NCBI RefSeq assembly: GCF_001610975.1
Contig: NZ_CP013342.1
Location: 2,489,001 to 2,553,000 of the forward strand
DNA: 64,000 nt
Origin: Sphingopyxis terrae subsp. terrae NBRC 15098
Lineage (GTDB): Bacteria; Pseudomonadota; Alphaproteobacteria; Sphingomonadales; Sphingomonadaceae
Reading direction: 5' to 3'
Numbering within the stretch: the stretch's first letter is position 1; each line of letters begins with the position of its first letter. This document shows, piece after piece, positions 25,731 through 34,977 of this stretch. The translations under genes and the position numbers were made by a program. The notes below the pieces were generated by a model, which was not told where the DNA came from, did not search any database, and was given only the letters and a program-made list of their open reading frames with translations.

Positions 25731-25737
25731 TCCGCCG

Positions 25738-26379
25738 ATGATCCGCTTCGATCAGGCTTATCGCACGCTCGCCGTCGGGATCGCGATTCTGGCGGGCTTC
25801 GTCGATGCGATCGGCTTCGTCGAATCGGCGGGCTTTTTCGTGTCGTTCATGACGGGCAATTCGACCCGCCTCGCGGTCGGGGTGGCGGAGGGGCATCGCG
25901 CCGCCCTGCTTGCGGGCAGCATCATCGCGATTTTCGTCACCGGCGTCGTCGCCGGATCGTTGATCGGCGCGCGCGCCGGACGGCGGCGTACGCCGGTGGT
26001 GCTGCTGTGCGTGACGTTATTGCTGATCGTCGCGGCGCTGCTGCGTGTCGCCGATACCGGCTGGGTCGCCATTCTCGGCCTCGCTTTTGCGATGGGCGTC
26101 GTCAATGCGGCGATCGAGGGCAGCGACGGCACTGTGGTCGGCGTTACCTATATGACGGGCACGCTCGTCCAGATGGGGCAGAAGATCGCCAACGCGCTTC
26201 GCGGCGAGGGCGACCGGCGGTGGCGTCATCATCTGGGGCTATGGGCGGGGCTGGCGGGCGGTGCCGTCCTCGGTGCGCGCACCGTTCTGTGGTCGGCACC
26301 GCTGGCTTACGGGCTCGCGATCGCGCTTGCCGCGGGGCTGGGCGCGCGCGCGATGTGGATGGCGAGACAGGCGCCATAA
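25738..26379 (+). CDS. YoaK/DUF1275 family membrane protein
   Basis: A 213-residue protein with six hydrophobic segments. It begins with LAVGIAILAGFVDAIGFVES and contains FVSFMTGNSTRLAVGVAEG, the DUF1275 signature (FxSFMTGNxT), plus TYMTGTLVQMGQKIANAL later. Members are putative transporters of unknown substrate. It starts 7 nt after the pterin dehydratase stop and is probably co-transcribed. Confidence 0.85.
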   Translation: MIRFDQAYRTLAVGIAILAGFVDAIGFVESAGFFVSFMTGNSTRLAVGVAEGHRAALLAGSIIAIFVTGVVAGSLIGARAGRRRTPVVLLCVTLLLIVAALLRVADTGWVAILGLAFAMGVVNAAIEGSDGTVVGVTYMTGTLVQMGQKIANALRGEGDRRWRHHLGLWAGLAGGAVLGARTVLWSAPLAYGLAIALAAGLGARAMWMARQAP

Positions 26380-26464
26380 GGCGGCGCTTGCCTTCCCCGG
26401 CCGACCGTTCCAAAAGTCGGCAATAAAGTAACACGCCATATCGTGACACAGGGGAGTGTGCCGC

Positions 26465-27859
26465 ATGTCCGACAGCCTATTTCGCCGCAAGGCGATCGTT
26501 CCCGACGCGCATGAACACAAGCTTGCGCGCACGCTCGGCTGGCCGCATCTCGTCGCGCTCGGTGTCGGCGCGATCGTCGGCACCGGTATCTTGACGCTGA
26601 TCGGCGTCGGCGCCGACAAGGCGGGCCCCGCGGTCATCCTTTCGTTCGTCATCGCCGGACTGATCTGCGCCTGCGCCGCGCTCGCCTATGCCGAAATGGC
26701 GACGATGATCCCCGCGTCGGGCAGCGCCTATACCTACAGCTATGTGGTGATCGGCGAACTGATCGCGTGGATCGTCGGATGGAGCCTGATCCTCGAATAT
26801 TCGCTGGTCGTCAGCGCGGTCGCGGTCGGCTGGTCGGGCTATGCCGCGCCGCTGCTCCACGAATGGGCGCAGGTGCCGCAGGAATTGATGCAAGGCCCCG
26901 AACTCGGCGGGATCGTCAACCTGCCGGCGATCGCGATCATCGCGGTGGTCGCAGGCATGCTGCTCTATGGCACGCGCGAAAGTGCGACGGTCAACGCCGT
27001 TCTCGTGCTGGTCAAGATCGTCGCGCTTGCGGTGTTCGCGGCGGTCGCGCTGCCCGCCTTCGACGCCGCCAATCTCGAACCCTTCAGCCCGTTCGGCTTT
27101 GCCAAGCATATGGGGCCTGACGGCGTCGAGCGCGGTGTAATGGCGGCGGCGGCGATCATCTTTTTTGCCTTCTACGGCTTCGACGCAATCGCGACGGCCG
27201 CCGAGGAGGCGAAGAATCCCGACCGCGACCTCAAGATCGGGATCGTCGGATCGATGATCGCCTGCGTCCTGATCTACATCGCCGTCGCGGTCGCCGCGGT
27301 CGGCGCAATTTCCTACAGCCGGTTCGCGAACAGCCCCGAGCCGCTGGCGCTGATCCTGCGTGAACTCGGCCAGCCGCTCGCTGCCCATTATCTGGCGATT
27401 TCCGCAGTCATCGCGCTGCCGACCGTGATCCTCGCCTTCTTCTATGGTCAAAGCCGTATCTTCTTCACCATGGCGCGCGACGGCCTGCTGCCCGCCAGCC
27501 TGGCGAAGCTGTCGGCGCGCGGGACGCCGGTGCGGATCACGATCTTCACCGCCGCAGTCGTCGCGGTGCTGGCGGGTTTCATCCCGCTCGGCGAGCTGGC
27601 GGCGCTGGCCAATGCGGGAACGCTGGCGGCCTTTACCGCAGTGTCGGTGTGCATGCTCATCATGCGCCGCCGCGCGCCCGACGCACCGCGGACCTTCCGC
27701 GCGCCGATGCCGTGGGTGGTCGGCGGCATCGCGGTGCTGGGGTGCATCTATCTTTTCTTCAGCCTGCCGGCAAAGACGCAGCTGTGGTTCCTCGTCTGGA
27801 ACATCGGCGGTCTGGCCGTCTATTTCCTTTATGCGCGGGGCCGCGCCGTCGCCGGCTGA
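26465..27859 (+). CDS. APC-family amino acid permease (CAT-like)
   Basis: A 464-residue transporter with about 12 membrane segments. The TM1 motif is LVALGVGAIVGTGILTLIGV, and TM6 contains FFAFYGFDAIATAAEEAKNP, both typical of cationic-type APC permeases. It begins MSDSLFRRK at 26465, with GGGGAG 8 nt upstream; the GTG at 26456 is not needed. The substrate cannot be read from sequence. Confidence 0.9.
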   Translation: MSDSLFRRKAIVPDAHEHKLARTLGWPHLVALGVGAIVGTGILTLIGVGADKAGPAVILSFVIAGLICACAALAYAEMATMIPASGSAYTYSYVVIGELIAWIVGWSLILEYSLVVSAVAVGWSGYAAPLLHEWAQVPQELMQGPELGGIVNLPAIAIIAVVAGMLLYGTRESATVNAVLVLVKIVALAVFAAVALPAFDAANLEPFSPFGFAKHMGPDGVERGVMAAAAIIFFAFYGFDAIATAAEEAKNPDRDLKIGIVGSMIACVLIYIAVAVAAVGAISYSRFANSPEPLALILRELGQPLAAHYLAISAVIALPTVILAFFYGQSRIFFTMARDGLLPASLAKLSARGTPVRITIFTAAVVAVLAGFIPLGELAALANAGTLAAFTAVSVCMLIMRRRAPDAPRTFRAPMPWVVGGIAVLGCIYLFFSLPAKTQLWFLVWNIGGLAVYFLYARGRAVAG

Positions 27860-27958
27860 CCAATAGATCCATGCTGGCATGGAATGGCGGTTGCATCGCG
27901 CCGTCAGCCCATGCAGGCTGGAATTTGTTTTGGGGCATTTGATTAGGGGAAAAGGCCG

Positions 27959-30751
27959 ATGGCCGGATGGGGACGTGTTGCTGGTGTAGTTTTACTGATT
28001 GGTCCGGTCGGGTCGGCGTTGGCGGGCGAGCAACCGCTCTATCAGCCTGCCCCCGACTGGGCGCTGGCCACGACCTTGCCCGACGCTGCACCGGGCGGTG
28101 GGTTGCAGGTGCTGGATATCGAACAGCGTGTCGATGGCGCGACGGTCTGGAACTACACTGACACCGTCATCAAGCTCAACACGCCCGAAGAACTGGCGCA
28201 GAACAGCAATGTGACGGTCGGCTGGGCGCCGGACAAGGGCGATCTGATCGTCCACGAACTGTCGATCATCCGCGACGGGCAGGTGATCGACGCGCTGGCG
28301 GGCGGCCAGAAGTTTACCGTATTGCGCCGCGAAGAAGCGCTCGAACAGCGCGAGCTGACCGGCATCCTGTCGGCCAATCTGCCCGTCGAGGGACTGCGCG
28401 TGGGCGACATGTTGCGGCTGCGCATGTCGATTACCAACAAGGATGACGCGCTGGGCGGCCACGCGCAGCTGGCGGTGCCGCTGATCGCCGAACCCGCGCG
28501 CATCGGATCGGGCAGCTACCGCCTGTCCTGGCGCGCCGACGACAAGCTGCAATGGAAATCCTTCGCCAATGGCGTCACGCTGAAGCCGGTGCGCAAGGGC
28601 GCCTATTACGAGCTGCCCGTCACCCTGCCGATCGCGAAACAGGCGGAAATGCCGTCGGACGCGCCAATGCGCTTTCGCAGCCCGCCGCTGATCGAGGCAT
28701 CGACCTTTTCGGGCTGGTCCGACGTGTCGAAGGTGATGGCGCCGCTGTACGCGACGGCCGGCACCATCGCGGACGACAGCCCGCTCGCCGCCGAAGTGGC
28801 GGCGATCAAGGCGGCGACGACCGACCCGCTCGAACGCGCCGCCAAAGCCTTGCAAATCGTGCAGGACAAGGTCCGCTATCTGGCGGTGGGCATGGACGGC
28901 GGCAATTATGTGCCGCAGACGCCCGCGAAGACATGGGACGTCCGCTATGGCGACTGCAAGGCGAAGACGCTGCTGTTGCTCGCGATGCTGCACGCGATGG
29001 ACATTGATGCCGAACCGGTGCTTGCGCACGCCCAGCTTGGCGATGCGGTGGCGAGCCGCCTGCCCACGGCGCTGGCCTTCAACCATGTCATCGTCAAGGC
29101 GACCATCGGCGGCGAGCCGCTGTGGCTCGACGGGACGGGCCTTGGCACGCGGCTCGCCGATATTCGCGATACGCCGGCCTTCGGCTATGTCCTGCCGGTG
29201 CGCGCCGAAGGAGCGGAGCTGGAGAAGATCGCGCTGCGCCGTCCGGCGCGTCCGACGATCGACCTGGCGCTCGATGCCGACGAAAGCACCAGCATCGACC
29301 TTCCGTCGGTCATCAAGGTCGACATGGTCGTGCGCGGCCAGCTCGCCAGCCTGCTTACCCTGTCGACCGCGCAGCTCGGTCCCAAGGAGCAGGAGGACAT
29401 GCTGAACGGCCTGCTGCAGAATTTCGTCGGGCAGGCGCAGTTCGACAAGCTGGAAGCCAAACCCGACGCCGCGGACGGCAGCGTGACGATCACCGCGCGC
29501 GGCGTGTTCGGATCGGGGTGGGAGCGCGAGGATAATCACAGCGAGCGCTGGCTATCGCGCGTCGGCAATCTGATCGAATTTTCGCCCGACCGCGCGCGCG
29601 CTTCCTGGGCGAATATCCCCGTAGCGACGGGCGCGCCTGACTATGCGCATTATCGTTTGCGCGTCCGGCTGCCCGACGGTGGCCGTGACTACAAGATCGA
29701 GGGCGAAGGCGCGCTCGACGCGCGGCTCGCCGGCGTCGATGTCAAGCGCAGCGTGACGATGGCCGACGGCTATGTCGTCGTCGACGAGGTGCTGGCGAGC
29801 AGTGGCGTCGAAATCGCGCCGACGGATGTCGCGGACGAGCGCGACCGCGTTGCCACCGTCATCAGCCAGACCCCGCGACTGGTCGCGCCCGAGGATGCGC
29901 GGCGGCGCTGGAACCTGAAAGGCGCACCATCGACGTCGCAGCTCGACGCAGTGCGGTCGATTTATGCGGTCAACGCCGCCAAGGCCGATGAGGAAAATGT
30001 GTCGGCGCTGATCAGCGAAGCGTCATTCCAGCGCGGCATCGGCGATTACAAGGGGGCGGAGCAGACGCTGACCCGCCAGATCGCGCTGCAGCCGTCGGAG
30101 GACGCCTATCTGTCCCGGTCGGGAGTGCGCAAGGAGTTGGGGAATATTGCGGGCGCGCTCGCCGATGCCGAAGAGGCGCGCAAGCTCGACCCCTCGTCGC
30201 TGGGCGCGATCGGGGCTGTCGCGATGCTGACCGCGGAAAAGGGCGATGTCGCCGCGGCGACGCGGATGTTCGACGATCGCATCGCGCTCGGCGGCAAATC
30301 GAAAAGCGACCTCCGGCTCGCCAAGGCGGCGATGGTCGGGGAATTCGGCGATCCCAAGGCTGCGATCGACGAACTCGATGCGCTCGTTGCGACAAAGCCG
30401 GGGTCGCCCGACCTGCTCAACGCACGCTGCTGGGTGAAGGCGTCGCGCGAAGTCGCGGTCGACAGCGCGCTCAAGGACTGCACCTCGGCGATGGAGCTGG
30501 CGGACAGCACGGCGCATATTCTGGACAGCCGCGCGCTGGTGTGGCTGCGCCTTGGCCGCAACGACGATGCGCTGCGCGATCTCGACGCGGCGCTGCTGCA
30601 GGTGCCGTCGCTCGCATCGAGCCGCTTCCTGCGTGCGATCGTCTACCAGCGGCTGGGCCGCGCCACCGATGCCGCGGCCGATCTTGCGATTGCGCGCCAG
30701 CTGTCGCCGTCGACCGAACGCGATTATGCCCGCTTCGGGCTGAAGCCGTAA
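27959..30751 (+). CDS. DUF3857 / transglutaminase-like / TPR exported protein
   Basis: A 930-residue protein with an N-terminal signal (cleavage near SALAG), a DUF3857 domain (about 50-230), a transglutaminase-like domain with an intact triad C333 (RYGDCKAKT), H376 (FNHVIV) and D391 (LWLDGTG), a beta-rich region, and at least four TPR-like repeats from about residue 690 to the end. Such proteins are probably periplasmic; their substrates are unknown. AGGGGAAAAGG precedes the ATG. It stands alone with a hairpin after it. Confidence 0.85.
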   Translation: MAGWGRVAGVVLLIGPVGSALAGEQPLYQPAPDWALATTLPDAAPGGGLQVLDIEQRVDGATVWNYTDTVIKLNTPEELAQNSNVTVGWAPDKGDLIVHELSIIRDGQVIDALAGGQKFTVLRREEALEQRELTGILSANLPVEGLRVGDMLRLRMSITNKDDALGGHAQLAVPLIAEPARIGSGSYRLSWRADDKLQWKSFANGVTLKPVRKGAYYELPVTLPIAKQAEMPSDAPMRFRSPPLIEASTFSGWSDVSKVMAPLYATAGTIADDSPLAAEVAAIKAATTDPLERAAKALQIVQDKVRYLAVGMDGGNYVPQTPAKTWDVRYGDCKAKTLLLLAMLHAMDIDAEPVLAHAQLGDAVASRLPTALAFNHVIVKATIGGEPLWLDGTGLGTRLADIRDTPAFGYVLPVRAEGAELEKIALRRPARPTIDLALDADESTSIDLPSVIKVDMVVRGQLASLLTLSTAQLGPKEQEDMLNGLLQNFVGQAQFDKLEAKPDAADGSVTITARGVFGSGWEREDNHSERWLSRVGNLIEFSPDRARASWANIPVATGAPDYAHYRLRVRLPDGGRDYKIEGEGALDARLAGVDVKRSVTMADGYVVVDEVLASSGVEIAPTDVADERDRVATVISQTPRLVAPEDARRRWNLKGAPSTSQLDAVRSIYAVNAAKADEENVSALISEASFQRGIGDYKGAEQTLTRQIALQPSEDAYLSRSGVRKELGNIAGALADAEEARKLDPSSLGAIGAVAMLTAEKGDVAAATRMFDDRIALGGKSKSDLRLAKAAMVGEFGDPKAAIDELDALVATKPGSPDLLNARCWVKASREVAVDSALKDCTSAMELADSTAHILDSRALVWLRLGRNDDALRDLDAALLQVPSLASSRFLRAIVYQRLGRATDAAADLAIARQLSPSTERDYARFGLKP

Positions 30752-30781
30752 CAACAGCGAAATCGATGCGGGAAATGCATC

Positions 30782-30816
30782 CGGGGGGCGGGGCCTGAAG
30801 GCCGCTCCGCCCCCCG
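30782..30816 (+). terminator. GC-rich hairpin after the DUF3857 gene
   Basis: CGGGGGGCGG (30782-30791) pairs exactly with CCGCCCCCCG (30807-30816), with further pairing inward. There is no T-tract, so it may be a 3'-end-stabilising hairpin or a factor-assisted terminator. Confidence 0.5.
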
Positions 30817-30844
30817 TCTGCGTCGGGGGCAAGTGGGGATGTCC

Positions 30845-30890
30845 CGGTGGGGGCAGGGGGCATCAGGGACCAGACCGATGCCCCCCACCG
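30845..30890 (+). other. Mutually exclusive hairpins between the DUF3857 gene and blaI
   Basis: The C-run at 30881-30886 can pair in two ways: with GGGGGCATC (30856-30864, partner GATGCCCCC 30877-30885), or with CGGTGGGGG (30845-30853, partner CCCCCACCG 30882-30890). The surrounding 30752-31063 has no convincing gene. Confidence 0.4.
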
Positions 30891-31063
30891 CTCCATTGAG
30901 CGGAACACTCGGGAACATATCTTACTATACAAGTGCCGTGCCATTTTCGGGCCGTCGCGCAAATCAGCGGGTTACGCTGGTTAGCGATTTCTTACCGCGC
31001 GCCCGACTTGTCAAAAATCCCGACACCGGCCGGAAAAATCCCGTTCATCGACCGTTCAGTCAA

Positions 31064-31090
31064 TTGACTACATTTGTAGTCGCATAAATT
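31064..31090 (+). promoter_or_regulatory. Promoter and BlaI/MecI-type operator of the blaI-M56 operon
   Basis: GACTACA-TT-TGTAGTC (31066-31081) is a perfect palindrome matching the TACA...TGTA core of BlaI/MecI operators. It overlaps a -35 TTGACT (31064-31069) with a possible -10 TAAATT (31085-31090, spacer 15). It lies 27-51 nt upstream of the blaI start, which implies autorepression. Confidence 0.7.
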
Positions 31091-31116
31091 GTCGCAGCCG
31101 AAGGGAGGGGTTCACC

Positions 31117-31485
31117 GTGGCGGAACGACCAAGCGAATCCGAAATGCAGGTGCTGGCCGCACTGTGGGACGACGCCCCGCAGTCCGCGGCCGATCTGACC
31201 GCGCGCGTCGGCCGGGCGAATGGCTGGACGCAGGCAACGGTCAAGACGCTGCTCGCGCGGCTCGTACAGAAAGGCGCCGTTTCGGCGGAGGCCGACGGCC
31301 GGCGTTATCTCTATCGTCCGGCGGTTGATCGCGACGCGGCGGTGGGCGACGAGTCGCAGCGTTTCGTTGACCGCCTCTTCGGCGGCCGCGTCAGCCCGCT
31401 CATCGCGCATCTCGCCGACCGCGAAGCCTTGACCGACACCGACATCGCCGAGATCGAGGCGCTGCTCCGGAAGCTCAAATCATGA
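31117..31485 (+). CDS. BlaI/MecI/CopY family transcriptional repressor
   Basis: A 122-residue protein with a winged helix (SESEMQVLAALWDD, then TVKTLLARLVQKGAVSAEADGRRYLY) and a C-terminal dimerisation part (VDRLFGGRVSPLIAHLADRE...IEALLRKLKS). The start is GTG 31117, with AAGGGAGGGG 6 nt upstream. The M56 gene overlaps by ATGA, the usual pairing of BlaI with a BlaR1-type sensor. The operator just upstream suggests self-repression relieved by proteolysis. No beta-lactamase gene is adjacent, so the targets may be elsewhere. Confidence 0.92.
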   Translation: MAERPSESEMQVLAALWDDAPQSAADLTARVGRANGWTQATVKTLLARLVQKGAVSAEADGRRYLYRPAVDRDAAVGDESQRFVDRLFGGRVSPLIAHLADREALTDTDIAEIEALLRKLKS

Positions 31486-33212
31486 GCGGCGCGACCATCC
31501 TCCAGATATGGGGCGACACGCTCGTCACCACCGCTCTGCTCGTCTTCGCGGTGCTGCTGGTGCGCAAGCCTTTCGCGCGCCAGTTCGGTCCGCGCCTGAC
31601 CTATGCGCTCTGGCTCGTGCCGGCGCTGCGGCTGGTGCTGCCGCCATTGCCCTTGGCCGATCCGGTGGCAGCGCCGGTCGCGGCGAGCGTCCCGGCCGAT
31701 GTGATGCTGATCGAGGCGGCCGACGCGGCGCGGACGATCGGGACGCCGGCGGCGATGCCGCAACCGAGTTGGGGGCTGGCCGACGCGCTGCCGCTGCTGT
31801 TCACCCTGTGGATGGCGGGCGCGCTGTTGCTGATCGCGACGGCGATCGTGCGGCATATGCGTTTCCGGCGGCTGGTGCTGGAGCAGGCGGTCGCGCTCGA
31901 ACCGATCGGATCGATCCGTCTCGTCATGAGCGGCGCCGTCGATGGTCCCGTCGCCTTTGGCCTTTTCAGCCGATATGTGGCGGTGCCCCACGACTTTTTC
32001 GCCCGCTACGCCGCCGAAGAGCGCGCGCTAGCGATCGATCATGAACTTGCGCACCATCGCCACGGCGATCTGTGGGCAAACAGCGCCGCGCTGCTGCTGC
32101 TCGCCTCGCAATGGTTCAACCCGCTCGCGTGGCGCGCGATCCGGGCGTTTCGTTTCGACCAGGAGGCGGCGTGCGACGCGCGCGTGCTGACGATGGCCGA
32201 CACCGCCGAACGCCGCGTGCGCACCGCCCATTATGCCGCTGCCATCGCCAAGGCAGCGGTCGGTGCGCGCCTATCACTTGCCGCCCCGATGGCGGTTCAC
32301 GATAATCTGCAGGAGAGGCTGACCATGTTGACGCAGCAGGATATTTCGAAAAAGCGACGCCTTGCCGGAAAGCTTCTCGTCGGCAGCGCAACGCTGGCCG
32401 TGCTCGGCGCGACCGCGACGCTCGTCCCCGCCGGGACCGCCACCGCGCATGTCCAGGACGCCGGCGTGATCGCGCCGCCCGCACCGCCGGCACCGCCCGC
32501 CGCGCCCGAAGCGCCCCCGGCCCCTCCCGCACCTCTTGAGCCGGTTGCGGACGGTCCGCACCATATCATGATCGTCACCACCAAGGGCGATGGCGAGAGC
32601 GAAACCGTGACGACCTCGGCCGACGGCACGCGGCGCGAAGTGAACCGCGTGGTCGTGCGCCAGATCGTCGATGGCGACGGCAAGGCGGCGCGTGTCGCGC
32701 TGGCGCCCGGTACCGGAGAGGGACGGCGGTTCGAGCTTCACTTGCCGGGGAATCTGTCGCGCGAGGACATTCTGGCGACGCTGAAAGAACAGGGCATCAG
32801 CGGCGCGCGCGCCGAGGCCATTGCGGACAAGCTGGAAGCCAAGCGCACCGAGCGCTTCCGCACCGCGCTGGCTCCAATGCCGCCGATGCCGCCACTCCCG
32901 CCGATGCCTCCGATGGGCGAAGGCGCCTGGCGCTCGAAGGATGGCAAGGCGATGGCGACGGCCACCTGCAAGGACGGGCAGAAATCGGTTCGGCTGTTTT
33001 CCAGCGACGAACAGGAACAGGGCGGCCGCAACCGCATGGTGATGATGGTGTGCGGCGATGCCGGGGCGAGCAAGGCCGATCGGGTCGCGGCGCTCAAAAA
33101 GGCGCGCGACCGGTTGGCGGCCGACAGCCGTAGCGCGATGTCCGGCGAAATGCGCGCCAAGGTGATCGCCGACATGGATCGCGCCATAGCCGAGGCCGAA
33201 AAGGGCCAATAA
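31482..33212 (+). CDS. M56 family (BlaR1-like) membrane metallopeptidase
   Basis: A 576-residue antirepressor-type protease. Membrane helices lie near residues 8-30, 38-55 and 95-120, followed by the zinc motif HELAHHRHGD with H187/E188/H191. A further membrane segment near KLLVGSATLAVLGATATLVP precedes a Pro/Ala-rich linker and a periplasmic C-terminal domain of about 170 residues with a second Pro/Met-rich stretch (MPPMPPLPPMPPMG). There is no penicillin-binding sensor domain, unlike staphylococcal BlaR1, so the signal is probably different. It is coupled to blaI. Confidence 0.88.
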   Translation: MSGATILQIWGDTLVTTALLVFAVLLVRKPFARQFGPRLTYALWLVPALRLVLPPLPLADPVAAPVAASVPADVMLIEAADAARTIGTPAAMPQPSWGLADALPLLFTLWMAGALLLIATAIVRHMRFRRLVLEQAVALEPIGSIRLVMSGAVDGPVAFGLFSRYVAVPHDFFARYAAEERALAIDHELAHHRHGDLWANSAALLLLASQWFNPLAWRAIRAFRFDQEAACDARVLTMADTAERRVRTAHYAAAIAKAAVGARLSLAAPMAVHDNLQERLTMLTQQDISKKRRLAGKLLVGSATLAVLGATATLVPAGTATAHVQDAGVIAPPAPPAPPAAPEAPPAPPAPLEPVADGPHHIMIVTTKGDGESETVTTSADGTRREVNRVVVRQIVDGDGKAARVALAPGTGEGRRFELHLPGNLSREDILATLKEQGISGARAEAIADKLEAKRTERFRTALAPMPPMPPLPPMPPMGEGAWRSKDGKAMATATCKDGQKSVRLFSSDEQEQGGRNRMVMMVCGDAGASKADRVAALKKARDRLAADSRSAMSGEMRAKVIADMDRAIAEAEKGQ

Positions 33213-33368
33213 CCGGATCAGCTTTGACGCCGGTCTTTGCTCCCCGGTTGGGATCGGCGGCAGGGGCGGGGAAAGGGAGCGCGGTTCTTCCCCGTTTCCT
33301 TTCTCCGCCCCCCCTTTTGCCCTTCTTTCGGCGGGCGCGGGCTTTTCCTTTCGCCCGCGCGATGCCAC

Positions 33369-34298
33369 ATGGGAAGGGTGAGCGAAGAAAAACCCTGGCC
33401 CGACACGATCCGTGCCGGCGACTGCGAACAGCATGAGCCGCTGGTGCGCCGCGTGCTTGCGCCCAATCCGTCCCCCTATACCTTCACCGGCACCCAGACA
33501 TGGATCGTCGGTGCCGGGCGCGATGTTGCGATTATCGACCCCGGCCCGACGGGATCGGGGATGAGCATCGGCGATCCGCCCGACGCGAATGGCGCGGGCC
33601 ATGTCGATGCGATTTTGCGCGCCGTCGAAGGGCAGCGTGTGGCGGCGATCCTCTGCACCCACACGCACCGCGACCACAGCCCCGCGGCAGCGCCGCTGAA
33701 AGAGGCGATGGGCGCGCCGATCATCGGCTGCGCACCGCTCGCGCTTTCGGACGATGGCCCGCGCGCCGATTCGGCCTTCGATCCCGATTATGCGCCCGAC
33801 CGCGTGCTGACCGACGGCGAGCGGATCGCCGGTGATGGCTGGACGATCGAGGCGGTGGCGACACCGGGCCATACGTCGAACCATTTATGCTATGCGCTTG
33901 TCGAAAGCGGCGCGCTGTTCACCGGCGACCATGTCATGGCCTGGTCGACGAGCGTCGTCAGCCCGCCCGACGGCGACATGGCCGCCTATATGACGAGCCT
34001 TGCCAAGCTCTATGACCGCGACGACCGCGTCTATTATCCGGCGCACGGCCCGGCGGTCGCAAAGCCCAAACAGCTCGTCCGCGGCATGCTGGGGCATCGC
34101 AGGCAGCGCGAGCGCCAGATATTGCGGGAACTCGAAAAGGGGCCGCGCGTCGTCCCTGATATGGTGAAGCATATGTACAAGGGGCTCGACCCCCGCCTGA
34201 CCGGCGCCGCGGGCCGATCGGTGCTCGCCCATCTTCTCGACCTTGAAAGCCGCGGCCGGGTGGCGCGCGACGCGGACTGCTGGCGTCTGGTGGCATGA
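33369..34298 (+). CDS. MBL-fold metallo-hydrolase with winged helix (LACTB2-like)
   Basis: A 309-residue protein with the metallo-beta-lactamase motif THTHRDHSPAA (H98, H100, D102, H103), later metal ligands in GHTSNHL and FTGDHVMAWSTS, and a C-terminal winged helix (GLDPRLTGAAGRSVLAHLLDLE). This architecture is LACTB2-like, associated with nuclease or thioester/lactone hydrolysis and not with antibiotic resistance. The start is ATG 33369; GTG 33378 is possible. It lies 156 nt after the M56 gene but is probably unrelated to beta-lactam sensing. Confidence 0.85.
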   Translation: MGRVSEEKPWPDTIRAGDCEQHEPLVRRVLAPNPSPYTFTGTQTWIVGAGRDVAIIDPGPTGSGMSIGDPPDANGAGHVDAILRAVEGQRVAAILCTHTHRDHSPAAAPLKEAMGAPIIGCAPLALSDDGPRADSAFDPDYAPDRVLTDGERIAGDGWTIEAVATPGHTSNHLCYALVESGALFTGDHVMAWSTSVVSPPDGDMAAYMTSLAKLYDRDDRVYYPAHGPAVAKPKQLVRGMLGHRRQRERQILRELEKGPRVVPDMVKHMYKGLDPRLTGAAGRSVLAHLLDLESRGRVARDADCWRLVA

Positions 34299-34897
34299 CC
34301 AGGGGATCGTTCCGCGTCCTGATCGTCGCGCTGCTGGCGCTCGCCATCTTTCTGGGATGGCGCGCGTGGGACGGGTGGCAGAAGAGCTATGATCCGCAAA
34401 CCGTGGTCGCGGCGAGCCTGCAGGGGCTTCAGGAGCAGAATGTCCTCGTGCCCTTCACCGCCCGCTATGTCGCGGTCGTGACCTCGACGCAGAGCCGGCT
34501 GGGGCTGGAAGCCAAGAAGACGCTGATCATGCCGGGGACGGTGCGGTACGAGGTCGATCTCGCCAAGCTGAAGTCCGCCGATCTCGACTGGGATGCGGCG
34601 ACCAACGCGCTGACCGTGACCTTGCCGCCACTACGCCTCGCGGGCCCGGAAATCGACATCGACGCGATCAGCGAATATCGCGACGGGCTGATCCTTCTGA
34701 CGCTCACCGATGCCGAACGGGCGCTCGATGCCGCGAATCGCAAGGCGGGGCAGGCCGAATTGATCAGACAGGCGCGGGGCGACACGCCGATGCGGCTCGC
34801 CGAAAATGCCGCCCGGACGGCGATCGAGCAAAGCTTTTCGATGCCGCTCAAAGCCGCGGGGATCGACGCCAAGGTTACGGCGCGCTTCGGGCGCTGA
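34295..34897 (+). CDS. DUF4230 domain protein
   Basis: A 200-residue protein with one N-terminal membrane anchor (VLIVALLALAIFLGWRAWDGW) and a soluble domain (LIMPGTVRYEVDLAKL, LTVTLPPLRLAGPEIDIDAI) matching DUF4230. Function is unknown. It overlaps the MBL gene by ATGA and is therefore in its operon. Confidence 0.8.
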   Translation: MTRGSFRVLIVALLALAIFLGWRAWDGWQKSYDPQTVVAASLQGLQEQNVLVPFTARYVAVVTSTQSRLGLEAKKTLIMPGTVRYEVDLAKLKSADLDWDAATNALTVTLPPLRLAGPEIDIDAISEYRDGLILLTLTDAERALDAANRKAGQAELIRQARGDTPMRLAENAARTAIEQSFSMPLKAAGIDAKVTARFGR

Positions 34898-34977
34898 GCC
34901 TCACCGAAATTTCGGCTTTCGTCCGAGCGGGCTTCACGCTAGCTTCCGCCGCCTGTCCGGCCTGAGGGGGGTATGGC

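Noticed and set aside
33369-34298. Beta-lactamase regulated by the neighbouring BlaI pair.
   Set aside because: The protein is cytoplasmic and LACTB2-like with a winged helix, not a class B beta-lactamase, and no BlaI operator lies before it.
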